Origin: Algorimicrobium algoritergicola | Lineage (GTDB): Bacteria > Bacteroidota > Bacteroidia > Flavobacteriales > Flavobacteriaceae | Assembly: GCF_008086165.1 (NCBI RefSeq) | Contig: NZ_VSKL01000002.1 | Location: 372,001-436,000 of the forward strand | Direction of reading: 5' to 3' | Length of the DNA stretch: 64,000 nt | Shown: positions 51,430 through 61,100 of the stretch, piece by piece | Layout: every line of letters starts with the position of its first letter | How positions within the stretch are numbered: the first letter of the stretch is position 1 | Position numbers and translations under genes: made by a program | The notes under the pieces: model-generated | The model's input: only the letters and a program-made list of their open reading frames with translations | Database searches by the model: none | What the model was told of the DNA's origin: nothing

Positions 51430-52749
51430 ATGATTACCATGGCCAATTCCATAAAAGCACAACAAGACATATTAGCAAAATTGCATATTACCACACTTAA
51501 TGATATGCAAGAAGAAGCCTTATTAGCCATTGCCAATGCTGAAAATACCGTGCTTTTATCGCCAACAGGAACTGGTAAAACAGTGGCTTTTTTATTACCT
51601 ACGTTGGCGGAATTGGATGCGGATTGTCCCAACGTGCAATTACTAATTTTGGTACCATCGCGTGAACTTGCTATTCAAATAGAACAAGTAATCCGTGAAA
51701 TGGGAACCGGATTTAAAGCCAATGCCGTTTATGGTGGCAGGCACTTTTCAAAAGATAAAATTGAACTGGCTCACACACCAGCCATCGTTATTGGAACACC
51801 TGGTCGTGTGGCTGATCATTTACGGAGAGAAACCTTTTCTGTAAAAGATATTAAAACCTTGGTTCTAGATGAGTTTGATAAATCGTTAGAAATTGGTTTT
51901 GAAGGCGAAATGAGCGAGATTATTGAAAGCCTTCCGTATATAGAAAAACGCGTGCTAACCTCTGCTACACAAGGATTAAAAATCCCGATTTTCGTTGGGC
52001 TCACCAATGAATTGGTGATTGATTATTCAGATTCGGAATCCTCCAATATTCAAATAAAGAAGGTGATTTCACCTCAAAAAGACAAACGCAATACCTTATT
52101 AGATTTACTCTATGATATAGGCAATAAACCAGGGATCATATTTTGTAATTATAAGGATACCATTCAATATGTCAGCGACTTTTTAAACAGTCAGAATATT
52201 GCACATGGTTGCTTTTATGGTGGTTTAGAACAAATAGATCGGGAGCGTGCTTTAATTAAATTCCGAAATGGAACGCATCAAATTATCATCGCTACAGATT
52301 TGGCAGCTCGTGGATTAGACATTCCAGAGTTGAACTATATTATTCATTATCAATTACCACTAAAGGCTGAAGAATTTACCCATAGAAATGGACGAACCGC
52401 TAGAATGAATGCTGAAGGAACCGCGTATGTGTTGCAATGGGAAGATGAATATTTACCAGAGTTTATTGACACCAACCACATTGTAAAACTGAAAGGGAAT
52501 CCTAAAAAGCTGGAATCCGGCTGGGTAACACTCTTTGTTTCAGGAGGACGAAAGGATAAAATTTCGAAAGGTGATATTGCGGGTTTGCTCTTTAAACAAG
52601 GCCATTTAGAAAAACATGAATTGGGTGTTATAGAATTAAAACAAGACTGTGCTTTTGTAGCCGTTCCAAAAAAGAAAGCTAATGCGGTTGTTGAAAAGAC
52701 TAATAATTCACGTTTGAAAAAGAAGAAAGTGCGGATTACTATCTTGTAA
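51430..52749 (+). CDS. DEAD-box family RNA helicase, DEFD variant
   Basis: The 439-aa protein has SPTGTGKTVAFLLP, PSRELAIQIE, TPGRVADHL, VLDEFDKSLE (DEFD in place of DEAD), TSATQ, ATDLAARGLD and HRNGRTARM. A C-terminal domain of about 75 residues ending in KKKKVRITIL resembles the DbpA-type RNA-binding region (SGGRKDKISKGDIAGLL). DbpA-like proteins act in 50S ribosome assembly. The start may be 51430 or, three codons later, 51439. Confidence 0.9.
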   Translation: MITMANSIKAQQDILAKLHITTLNDMQEEALLAIANAENTVLLSPTGTGKTVAFLLPTLAELDADCPNVQLLILVPSRELAIQIEQVIREMGTGFKANAVYGGRHFSKDKIELAHTPAIVIGTPGRVADHLRRETFSVKDIKTLVLDEFDKSLEIGFEGEMSEIIESLPYIEKRVLTSATQGLKIPIFVGLTNELVIDYSDSESSNIQIKKVISPQKDKRNTLLDLLYDIGNKPGIIFCNYKDTIQYVSDFLNSQNIAHGCFYGGLEQIDRERALIKFRNGTHQIIIATDLAARGLDIPELNYIIHYQLPLKAEEFTHRNGRTARMNAEGTAYVLQWEDEYLPEFIDTNHIVKLKGNPKKLESGWVTLFVSGGRKDKISKGDIAGLLFKQGHLEKHELGVIELKQDCAFVAVPKKKANAVVEKTNNSRLKKKKVRITIL

Positions 52750-52824
52750 TATTATTCCATAAATCTTAAGGAAAGTTTAACAGGCTTCATCTGTTTATAG
52801 TCAGTGTTTGTGTGAATTGCTTTG

Positions 52825-52832
52825 TATTTTTG
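52825..52832 (+). promoter_or_regulatory. -7 element of the Old Yellow Enzyme gene
   Basis: TATTTTTG matches TAnnTTTG, 34 nt before the ATG at 52867. Confidence 0.5.
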
Positions 52833-52866
52833 TAAAACAATACATATCTAACTTCACAAGACATTT

Positions 52867-53967
52867 ATGACCATGAAACAAGCCTTATTAGAACCTTATA
52901 AACTGAACAATAGTATTACCTTAAAAAATCGCGTGGTTATGGCACCCATGACGCGGAGTCGTGCTGATAATCCAGATAAAGTTCCTACTCAAGAATTAGA
53001 AGCAACCTATTATGCGCAACGTGCTTCGGCTGGATTGATTATTACAGAAGGCTCACAAGTTTCAGAGCAAGCGGTTGGTTATATCCATACGCCTGGAATC
53101 CATTCCCAAAAGCAAGTAGCAGGGTGGAAGCTGGTTACTAAAGCGGTTCATGATCAAGATGGTAACATATTTATACAGCTGTGGCATGTGGGTCGGATGT
53201 CGCATCCTGATTTTCATAATGGGAATTTACCTATAGCACCTTCCGCTATTAATCCGAAGGTGCAATCCTTTACACCAACGGGTTTTAAAGATACGGTTAC
53301 GCCCAAAGCTATGACACAAGCCGATATTGATCAGACCATTTTAGACTTTAAAAATGCAGCAAAAAATGCCATGGATGCTGGGTTTGATGGTGTTGAGATT
53401 CATTCGTCTAATGGGTATTTATTCCATCAGTTTTTTAGTACTACGTCCAATATTAGAACCGATACCTATGGTGGCAGTATTGAAAATCGGGCGCGTTTTT
53501 TCTTTGAAGTTCTGGACGCTATCAAATCGGTTATGCCTGAAAATAGAATAGGAGTTCGCTTTAATCCATCTGCCCATAATCTGTTTGGTGTAACGGTTAA
53601 TGAAGATACCATACCGACATTCGATTATATTATTACTAAATTAAATGACTACGATTTAGCATACGTGCATTTATCCGAACCGTTTAATGATGTTTCAGAC
53701 GTGCCTTATGCGGAAACAGAAATTGCCAAACGATACAGACCGATTTACAAAGGTACACTCATGATTAACACGAATTTTAAGCAGGCGAGTGGTAACGCGG
53801 TTTTAGAACGTGGTGATGCTGATTTAGTCGCCATTGGAAAACCTTTTGTTTCAAACCCGGATTTGGTGGAGCGTTTTGAGCAAAACTTGGAATTAGCCAA
53901 ATGGGATGCCGATACATTTTATACAACCGGTAAAAAGGGCTATACCGATTATGAAAAAATAACATAA
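52867..53967 (+). CDS. Old Yellow Enzyme family alkene reductase
   Basis: The 366-aa TIM-barrel flavoprotein starts LLEPYKLNNSITLKNRVVMAPMTRSRAD. It has IQLWHVGRMSHP, DGVEIHSSNGYLFHQFFS (substrate-binding His/Asn-type pair HSSN) and GGSIENRARF, as in NemA/OYE reductases. It should bind FMN and reduce electrophilic C=C bonds with NAD(P)H. It precedes an alcohol dehydrogenase gene on the same strand by 86 bp, and the two may jointly detoxify unsaturated aldehydes. Confidence 0.93.
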   Translation: MTMKQALLEPYKLNNSITLKNRVVMAPMTRSRADNPDKVPTQELEATYYAQRASAGLIITEGSQVSEQAVGYIHTPGIHSQKQVAGWKLVTKAVHDQDGNIFIQLWHVGRMSHPDFHNGNLPIAPSAINPKVQSFTPTGFKDTVTPKAMTQADIDQTILDFKNAAKNAMDAGFDGVEIHSSNGYLFHQFFSTTSNIRTDTYGGSIENRARFFFEVLDAIKSVMPENRIGVRFNPSAHNLFGVTVNEDTIPTFDYIITKLNDYDLAYVHLSEPFNDVSDVPYAETEIAKRYRPIYKGTLMINTNFKQASGNAVLERGDADLVAIGKPFVSNPDLVERFEQNLELAKWDADTFYTTGKKGYTDYEKIT

Positions 53968-54053
53968 GTTTAATACGCGAAATTTAAAAGTTCGTCTGTT
54001 GAATAGTACCTTGTCTATTCACAAAAAAATAATACAAAACACATATAAAAGCT

Positions 54054-55103
54054 ATGAAAGATACTGTAAAAGCCTATGGTGCCACGAGTGCCACAGCCAA
54101 TTTAGAACCAATGACCATTGAACGTCGCGACTTACAAGCTGCCGATGTCAAGATTGATATATTATATAGTGGTGTTTGCCATTCGGATATTCATACCGTA
54201 AGAAACGATTGGAAAGGTTCCAATTACCCGGTTGTTCCTGGTCATGAAATTGTAGGTCGCGTTACAGCCGTTGGGAGTGACGTGGAAAATTTTAAAGTTG
54301 GTGAATTAGTTGGTGTTGGTTGTATGGTAAATTCCTGCCAAACGTGCCACAGCTGCGAGCATGATTTGGAGCAGTTTTGCGAAAATGGTGCGACATTTAC
54401 CTATAATAGTCCAGACCCTCATATGGGTGGACAAACTTACGGAGGTTATTCAACATCTGTGGTTTGCGATCAAGAATTTGTATTGCGTGTTCCAGAAAAT
54501 ATTGACCCAAAAGGTGCAGCACCATTGTTATGTGCAGGTATAACCACGTGGTCGCCATTGCGTCATTGGAAGGTAAAGAAAGGTGATAAAGTAGGTGTGA
54601 TTGGTTTAGGAGGCCTTGGACATATGGGTGTGAAATTCGCCAATGCTTTGGGTGCTCATGTGGTGATGATAACAACTTCGCCAGAAAAAGCGGATGATGC
54701 TGAACGATTAGGTGCTCATGAGGTGTTGATTTCCAAAGATGAAGACGCGATGAAAGCTCATGCGAATAGTTTCGACTTTATTTTGAATACCATTCCAGTT
54801 GGCCACGCTATGGATCCGTATTTGAGTTTATTGAAAATAGATGCGACTATGGTTTTAGTTGGTGCTATTGAACCGATGAAGGAATTTAATGGCGGAAGTT
54901 TGGTTATGGGACGTAAACGTGTTGCTGGATCCTTAATTGGTGGGATAAAAGAAACCCAAGAGATGTTAGATTTCTGTGGTGAGCATAATATTGTTTCGGA
55001 TATTGAAATGATTAACATGCAAGATATTAACGATGCTTTTGAACGTGTTACTAAAAACGACGTGAAATACCGTTTTGTAATTGACATGGCGAGTTTGAAA
55101 TAG
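54054..55103 (+). CDS. zinc-dependent NAD(P) alcohol dehydrogenase (CAD/YahK-like)
   Basis: The 349-aa medium-chain dehydrogenase has the catalytic zinc ligands in GVCHSDIHT and VPGHEIVG. The structural zinc Cys cluster is in NSCQTCHSCEHDLEQFC, and the Rossmann motif is GLGGLGHMGVKFA. It matches cinnamyl-alcohol/aldehyde reductases of the YahK type. It should interconvert aldehydes and alcohols with NADP(H). It follows the OYE gene, and a stem-loop lies just after its stop. Confidence 0.94.
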   Translation: MKDTVKAYGATSATANLEPMTIERRDLQAADVKIDILYSGVCHSDIHTVRNDWKGSNYPVVPGHEIVGRVTAVGSDVENFKVGELVGVGCMVNSCQTCHSCEHDLEQFCENGATFTYNSPDPHMGGQTYGGYSTSVVCDQEFVLRVPENIDPKGAAPLLCAGITTWSPLRHWKVKKGDKVGVIGLGGLGHMGVKFANALGAHVVMITTSPEKADDAERLGAHEVLISKDEDAMKAHANSFDFILNTIPVGHAMDPYLSLLKIDATMVLVGAIEPMKEFNGGSLVMGRKRVAGSLIGGIKETQEMLDFCGEHNIVSDIEMINMQDINDAFERVTKNDVKYRFVIDMASLK

Positions 55104-55113
55104 AATAAGAATA

Positions 55114-55137
55114 AAGGGATGTTTAACCACATCCCTT
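55114..55137 (+). terminator. stem-loop after the alcohol dehydrogenase gene
   Basis: AAGGGATG-tttaacca-CATCCCTT, an 8-bp perfect stem starting 10 nt after the stop codon. No T run follows, so termination is probable but not certain. Confidence 0.5.
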
Positions 55138-55145
55138 CATTCCAG

Positions 55146-55176
<31 letters not shown>

Positions 55177-55204
55177 GGCAAATGTTATTATGAGTAAAAT
55201 AGCG

Positions 55205-55229
55205 AATAGAACCTTTTTCAGGTTCTATT
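55205..55229. repeat. 9-bp-stem hairpin, left member of a similar pair
   Basis: AATAGAACC-tttttca-GGTTCTATT. A hairpin of the same size with one compensated base pair, AATAGAATC-atttgta-GATTCTATT, occurs at 61640-61664, on the other side of the repeat/STAND region. The 14-mer TTCTATTTTACATA overlaps this hairpin and also occurs at 55150-55163. Confidence 0.6.
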
Positions 55230-55445
55230 TTACATAGTTACAGATATAACGTCTTTAGACTTATATCGGTAGTAATTATGTAACAGCTATTTTGCACTAT
55301 TCTTATTATTTAAGTACTCACTGATTTATTGATTTATAATAGATTCTTATAATTGCTGTATTCTGCATACTTGTCCGTAATTTTCTATATACGCGATTCT
55401 CATGCGATGGGTTTTTAGGGTGTTTTGTAGTGGTTTTATTTGATG

Positions 55446-55522
55446 ACCCGAATTGGACCCGAATTAAACCCGAATTAAACCCGAAGGAAACCCGAATTAG
55501 ACACGAAGGAAACCTTACGGAA
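55446..55522. repeat. seven tandem 11-bp repeats (ACCCGAATTAA-like)
   Basis: Seven consecutive 11-mers fit ACCCGAAttaa or ACCCGAAggaa, with the last two degenerate. The period equals about one helical turn and is not a multiple of three, so this is not a coding repeat. Confidence 0.85.
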
Positions 55523-55840
55523 ACTATTTTGCTATTTCAATTCGTCCATTTCTATTTATACATGCTGTTTTTCTATTGGTATTCGTAATGTGCTTCGTAG
55601 TTCACTGCGTGACGCTTGCCTTTTTTTTGAGGTTAATATGGATTGTTAAATTACGTTAGTTCTTAACTCCCTTGTATTGTCTGGTTTACTAAAGCTTGGC
55701 AGCTCACTATTAATTTGGATGGTTTATTTTGTTTCGTTCATTTTATTCATACGTTATTATTATCTATTGGTATTCATGATGTGCTGCGCAGTTGCCTTGA
55801 TGCAAAACGAACCAAAAGATCAAAACCGTTTTAAGGAAAT

Positions 55841-55938
55841 ATTCGTGCGTTAATATTTTTTATTTGAACTCATGATGTGCTTCGCAGTTATTCGTGCGTT
55901 AATATTTTTTATTTGAACTCATGATGTGCTTCGCAGTT
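55841..55938. repeat. 49-bp perfect tandem duplication
   Basis: Bases 55841-55889 are repeated at 55890-55938 without visible mismatch. Each unit ends in the GATGTGCTTCGCAGTT module. Perfect identity points to a recent slippage or recombination event. Confidence 0.9.
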
Positions 55939-56033
55939 CACTGCGTGACGTTCGCTTTTTTATTTTCGCTACTTTGGAATGTTAAATTACTTTGGTGCAT
56001 AACTCTTTGGATATGGATAGTTAACTTTATTTC

Positions 56034-56235
56034 GTTCATTTTGCCTTGATGCAAAACGAACCAAAAAATCAAAACCAATTTTAAGGAAATTACTGCGTAA
56101 CGCTCGCTTTTTTCTTTAGATTATTTTGGATTGTTCACCAGTTTTTGTTCATAACTCCCTTGTTTTGGATGGTTTACTTGAGCTTGGTAGCTCACTATTT
56201 CTGAAAATGGTTGGGGAAAGTGATTGATGTTTTGT
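56034..56235. repeat. about 200-bp repeat, copy left of the 266-aa gene
   Basis: It aligns with 57730-57930 on the other side of the gene in the same orientation. It starts GTTCATTTTGCCTTGATGC and ends GATGTTTTGTT; the first about 80 bp are nearly identical and the rest is diverged. Confidence 0.85.
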
Positions 56236-56736
56236 TAGGTTGATGGGAATTCGTGAATGCTTTTCATTAATTTTTACATGGTTGGCTCCTCCTCTATTTT
56301 TGGTTTGTTGGTTTGGTGGTTGTTGGTTTTTGTTTGGTATTTCTGACAGATTTGTGGCATTTGAGATATTATGATTTTTATGAGATATATATTTTGTAAT
56401 CGGCTGTAGATGAGAATATTATAAAATTCTGGTTGAATTTTGGGTGTTTTTTGACGAATTGTATAATTTTTAGGTATTTTATTGATAATCAGATAATTAA
56501 AAGTTATAGTGATTTAAAAATATTTTTTATATGTTTGATTTCCAGACTGGTAGTGTGTAGCGATTCGCGAGGTTGCTTATTACTGTTTTGGGATATCGAT
56601 ATGTTATTATTCTCTCTCTTAATTAATTTTTAGCCCTCATTACTATGTGGGAATTAGATGGTTTGTCTGTTCCTTTTTATTAACCAAATTGTGTTGCACT
56701 CTATTGCCTGTGCACACAGTTCTAAAACTTTTAATT

Positions 56737-57537
56737 ATGGCAAGAAATAAATCATTTATTAAACTGGACGGCACCCTGGATGGGTTGACGTTTTACAGAC
56801 AGAATGGCGAGAGTTTGGTAAAAACCAAGAGCCAAGTGAGTAAAAACCGTATTATGCGTGATCCTGCGTATAAACGAACGCGGGAAAACATGATGGAATT
56901 TGGAGGTGCCGCCCGAGCTGGTAAGGCTTTTAGGGATGGGTTTGCCAATATGGTGAAACTGATGGGCGACTCGTATTTGAGTGCGCGTGTGAGTGGCCTA
57001 ATGAAACGCATTAATAGCACTGGTGCCGGGAAACGTGGCGAGCGTGATATTGATGTGGTTGCTATGCGAGATATGTTTCGCGGCTTTGAATTTAATAAAC
57101 AGCTTCCTTTTAAAAGTGTGTTTTATGCGCCTTATACGTTGCCGGAGATTGATCCCGCTCGTGATTTGGCGAAATGGAAAGTATTGGACTTTAATACGGA
57201 TGCTTTTATTACGGCTCCTGAAGGTGCTACGCATTTTAAATTGGTACTGGCTGCTGGTTATGTGAGTAATTACAGCTATGAGGCTGCAACCAATACCTAC
57301 GAACCGGTTGATGAAACTGTTAATGGGCTTGGTGGTACTGATACCAGTGCGGCTATACCCATTGGAGGCATGGTTGGTGGTGATACCACGCTTACTGTTG
57401 ATTTGACTGCCTTGGGTGCTATTCCTGTTACTTCTGCACTATTTGTGAGTATTGGTATTGTATTTTACCAGGAAATTAACACGGACCTTTATGAGTTTGC
57501 GCAAAGCAATACCATGAAGGTTGCGGTTACTGGATAA
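56737..57537 (+). CDS. uncharacterised 266-aa protein in a repeat-built locus
   Basis: The start at ATG 56737 gives MARNKSFIKLDGTLDGLTFY; an upstream in-frame ATG at 56647 would add an unrelated Cys-rich stretch. The N-terminal half is basic and helical (residues 1-120: KNRIMRDPAYKRTREN, GGAARAGKAFRDGFA). The C-terminal half is beta-rich with Ala/Thr/Gly runs and ends YEFAQSNTMKVAVTG. There is no signal peptide or membrane helix. It is visibly richer in G+C than its surroundings. I have an impression of similar proteins in other Bacteroidota but know no function. Its last 79 bp are duplicated downstream. Confidence 0.8.
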   Translation: MARNKSFIKLDGTLDGLTFYRQNGESLVKTKSQVSKNRIMRDPAYKRTRENMMEFGGAARAGKAFRDGFANMVKLMGDSYLSARVSGLMKRINSTGAGKRGERDIDVVAMRDMFRGFEFNKQLPFKSVFYAPYTLPEIDPARDLAKWKVLDFNTDAFITAPEGATHFKLVLAAGYVSNYSYEAATNTYEPVDETVNGLGGTDTSAAIPIGGMVGGDTTLTVDLTALGAIPVTSALFVSIGIVFYQEINTDLYEFAQSNTMKVAVTG

Positions 57538-57577
57538 AGCCTTTTTTTTTTGTTCCTGCCTTTGGTGGGATGGTTAT

Positions 57578-57615
57578 GAAAAACCTGCTCTGGATGTTCT
57601 GGAGTGGGTTTTTTG
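57578..57615 (+). terminator. terminator-like hairpin after the 266-aa gene
   Basis: AAAAACC-tg-CTC pairs with GAG-tg-GGTTTTTT around a loop of about 11 nt, and the stem ends in T6. Confidence 0.6.
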
Positions 57616-57729
57616 TTTGTTTTAATTTATAGTATGGCGTAGCGTTTGAGTTTTTTCTTAATACTATTTAGGAATATTAATGACTTTTCTATCGTGACTC
57701 TTTTGATTTTGGATTGTTTATTATACTAT

Positions 57730-57930
57730 GTTCATTTTGCCTTGATGCAAAACGAACCAAAAAATCAAAACCCTTTAAAGGAAATTACTGTGTAACGCTC
57801 GCTTTTTTCTTTACGTTATTTTGGATTGTTAAATTACTTTCGTTCGTAACTCCCTTGTGATGGAAGGCTTAGATTGTTTTGAAGCTCAATATTTCTGAAA
57901 ATGATTGGGGAAAGTGCTTGATGTTTTGTT
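57730..57930. repeat. about 200-bp repeat, copy right of the 266-aa gene
   Basis: Direct-repeat partner of 56034-56235. The conserved landmarks occur in the same order: GCCTTGATGCAAAACGAACC, CGCTCGCTTTTTTCTTTA, TTATTTTGGATTGTT, AACTCCCTTGT and TTTCTGAAAATG. Confidence 0.85.
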
Positions 57931-57972
57931 TGAGTAATTTAATTTGGGGAATTATGATTGTGGTGGTTTTTG

Positions 57973-58051
57973 TTTTACCAGGAAATTAACACGGAACTTT
58001 ATGAGTTTGCGCAAAGCAATACCATGAAGGTTGCGGTTACTGGTTAAAGCC
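57973..58051 (+). pseudogene. 79-bp duplicated 3' fragment of the 266-aa gene
   Basis: It aligns with 57463-57541 without gaps and with two mismatches, covering the last 25 codons, the stop codon and the next bases. One mismatch is silent or near-silent in the coding part and one is in the stop triplet region (GGATAA versus GGTTAA). There is no start and no upstream frame, so it is a gene remnant or conversion donor. Confidence 0.85.
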
Positions 58052-58135
58052 TCTTTTCGATTTTGAGGTGTTTTGTTCCTGACTTTTAGCGAATGTTATA
58101 ATATTGATTTATCAAATTTTATAATGTAATTAAAT

Positions 58136-61100
58136 TTACCCAAACATATTCTTTTTTGCAGTTATATAAGAATTAATCACCTTTTGCTTCATTTTATTAG
58201 GCATATTTAATTCCTTCATTTTTAAATCAGAAATCATGTCTAAATATAAATCCTCATTTGGACTTCCATCTCTTGATCGTCTATAGTAATAAAAAATTAA
58301 TTTATATAGAGTGTAATCTCTTACAGGATTATTCTTTAATTGTTTTATTAATTTTTTATAATAATCGGGATAGTTATTACCTTGAATATCTCCATATAAA
58401 GCTACAGAAAAAAATAATTCTAGATCACTATTCGTAAATGATTTACCTTTTAAATCTGATTCAATTTTAGAAAGAATAACCTTTGCCAATTTAGGTGTAC
58501 CTACCCATTTGGACATGCCTGATTGCACATGTAATGGTAAATTTACGAGTGTTCTTTGGACACTAATATTTGTTGATAATGTTGGGGGTAATTTTTTATG
58601 CTTTAAAATATAATCTATAATGTGTTCACGATATAAAACAGTCCAAATTAAAGTGTATTTAATTAATGAAGAATAAATCTCTTTCTTCAATTTAAAATCT
58701 TCTACTCCTTCAGAATTTCTTAAAACTACTGACATCAAAATTATAAGTGACTCTAGATTAATGTTTCCATTTTTTTTGAGTATTTTTCCAGGTTCAGTAA
58801 TTTTTGATAATCTCCGATTTTGAAATTCCTCAATCATTTCTTCAGATGGCCTATTCTCTTTAATTTTAGAAATTTCAGTAGTTTTTGCAGCTGAAATAAA
58901 CTTAATGTCTTGACTATCGTCTTTTTTAAATTTAACAATAAAAAATCTATCCCATTTATTTTCAATTTGTGGGAAAACATGATCCGTTTTACTAAATTCT
59001 ATTTTAAACCTATTAAAAATAGTATTTAATAATTCTTTATCGCTTCTCACTAATCCTGTATAATAATCAATCTCTGGAATATATTTACAATAGTTTTCTT
59101 CTGCAATAACATAGTCTTTAAAATCATTATTAAATTCCATTCTTTTGGCCAAGAAAAAGTGAAAAAAACACGATTGCGAAAATTTTATTCTATTCCCATG
59201 ATATTTAGTAAAAAGTTTTCTTCTTATGAAATAATCAGCAATTTTATCAGTTTCATAATCAAAACCCACTTTAGCTAAATAAGTTTCAATTACTTTAATA
59301 TAGTCACTATAAAGCAAAGAGTAATTTTCTTCCCCAACAACTAACATTTCTTGAGCTATATTTGCCAGCAATTGTAGTTTATTTGTAAAGTCAAAAGAGC
59401 CTCTATAAATATTATCTTGATTTAATTTTTCAAGTATAATTTCTATATATATATCTAAAAGGACAGCATTATTTATTGGCTTTCTGTCCGAATGTTCTGT
59501 ACTCCATAGAAAAAGAGAAACTGACATTGCATTGCTTGGTAGAGAAAAAGAACTGAAATCACTAACTATTTTATCTAACCTACTCTCCATTTGAATATTA
59601 TCTTCATTTGGAATCCAAAGTTTAATAATTGATTTTATTTCTTTTGATCTTAAATTTTGAATAAAAAGACTTTTAAATGGAATTTTGCAATATTCTACAT
59701 AATCAATTGGAGGAACTCCCGAGGAAATATCTCCATCACCTGATGCAATAATTTGTACATTTGAATTCTTATCTAGAAAAGCTTCTAGTTTTTTAATTTT
59801 ATCTATGTTATTACCATTGTCCTTATAATTCAAATTATCAACTAGTAAGACAATATTGTTATCTATTATTAGCTGATTTAATTCTAGTGTACTAAAAGAT
59901 AAGTAATCTTTTAGTACAGTTTCAATTTCTTTATTCCCAATTTCTTCTAAATTGAAATATATCGGAAGTTTTCTTGTATATTGATATTCATCAACAAATT
60001 CTCTTACCAATCTAAAAAGAAGAACTGTTTTTCCACTTTCTTTGTTTCCGAAAAACATTTGATGATAATTAGCCTTTACTATCTGGTTTATATTAACTTC
60101 AGGAGTTTTATCCTCTTCAGAAAGAGATTTACCAAGAGTAATTGGTGGCAAAATGAATGCATCTTTAATATCTGAAACATTTATATCTACTTTAACCCCT
60201 ATCATACAATCATTCATAAATTTATAATGATTGTCTTTAATATTTTCAAGGCCTTTATTTATTAGACTTAAATTTTTTTTCTTCTGTTTATCTGGAATTT
60301 CTTGACAAAACTTACCGTCGTCTGTGTTTCCAGAATCTGTATTAATAACATAATCCTTTTTATTATGGTTATATCTAAAATATTGTGCACATATTTCTTT
60401 CTCATTCAATTCTATATCTATTACCGTAAATCCATTGGAGTATTTTCTACTATCATCTCTAATATCACTAATACCTGAAGGTGCTAGATTCATAAACAAC
60501 GTTCCAGTAAATCCTGTACTCATTGAAGAAATTGTTTCATGAGAATCACCAAAAAGTAAGATATCATAATCTTTATGAAGATGATCTAAAATCAATTTAG
60601 CTTCGACTGGCGATAATAAATCTATTGGATGATGAACTAATGCCACTTTAAAATCGGTAGAATCAATAAAGTTAGTGTGTTCAATTAATTGATCTTCACC
60701 TATTAAAAGATTTCCCTTATCATTTTTATCATAACATCTCCATGCTGAATTTAAACATGCAATACCAATTTTTTTATCATTAATGCTATCAATTATAAAA
60801 GAAGAACCAAACATGGTTATTTTATGGGGTGATTCAATATCTTTATATAATTCCTTTTCAAAATTCTTATAAGGTATCATTCTCTTCATACCGTCATAAT
60901 TTTCATTCTTGACAGCACTTTGCATAAAATCAGAAATGTTGTCAGGCTTATTAAAATAACTTTTACTACCCAATTCATCTCTTTCTGAATCTTCACCTCT
61001 TACGATATCATGATTACCTGGGATAATTAAAAATTTATTTATTGGTAAATCTAAAGAGGTTATTATTGGTGATATAATTTGTTCTTTAAATTTTTCGAAT

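Larger units (their letters stand above)
55570..56245. repeat. cluster of dispersed repeat modules, left of the 266-aa gene
   Basis: One family has the core TGTGCTTCGCAGTTCACTGC (forms at 55585, 55775, 55872 and 55921), with a CGCAGT/ACTGCG dyad. Another family starts GCCTTGATGCAAAACGAACC (55793 and 56043). A third motif, AACTCCCTTGT then AGCTTGGyAGCTCACTATT, occurs at about 55666 and 56154. The modules recur in the same order, so the cluster grew by duplication. Confidence 0.8.
57538..58135. other. 598-bp non-coding region with repeats and a gene fragment
   Basis: It contains a terminator-like hairpin (57578-57615), the right-hand copy of the 200-bp repeat, a 79-bp duplicate of the upstream gene's 3' end, and AT-rich DNA up to the stop of the STAND gene. 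Confidence 0.7.

Noticed and set aside
54000-54019. GAATAG/CTATTC dyad upstream of the alcohol dehydrogenase gene
   Set aside because: Only a 6-bp dyad with an 8-nt spacer in AT-rich DNA; too weak to call an operator.
55446-55522. Regular short repeats suggesting a CRISPR array
   Set aside because: The repeats are 11 bp without spacers, and no cas genes are present. It is a simple phased tandem array.
56433-56633. 66-codon ORF upstream of the 266-aa gene
   Set aside because: AT-rich composition, odd Cys/Phe/Ile-rich sequence, no recognisable start context and no similarity between repeat copies. Probably a chance frame.
56647-56736. N-terminal extension of the 266-aa protein from the ATG at 56647
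   Set aside because: The extension is Cys/Leu/Trp-rich and unlike the rest. The ATG at 56737 starts a natural MARNKSF N-terminus.
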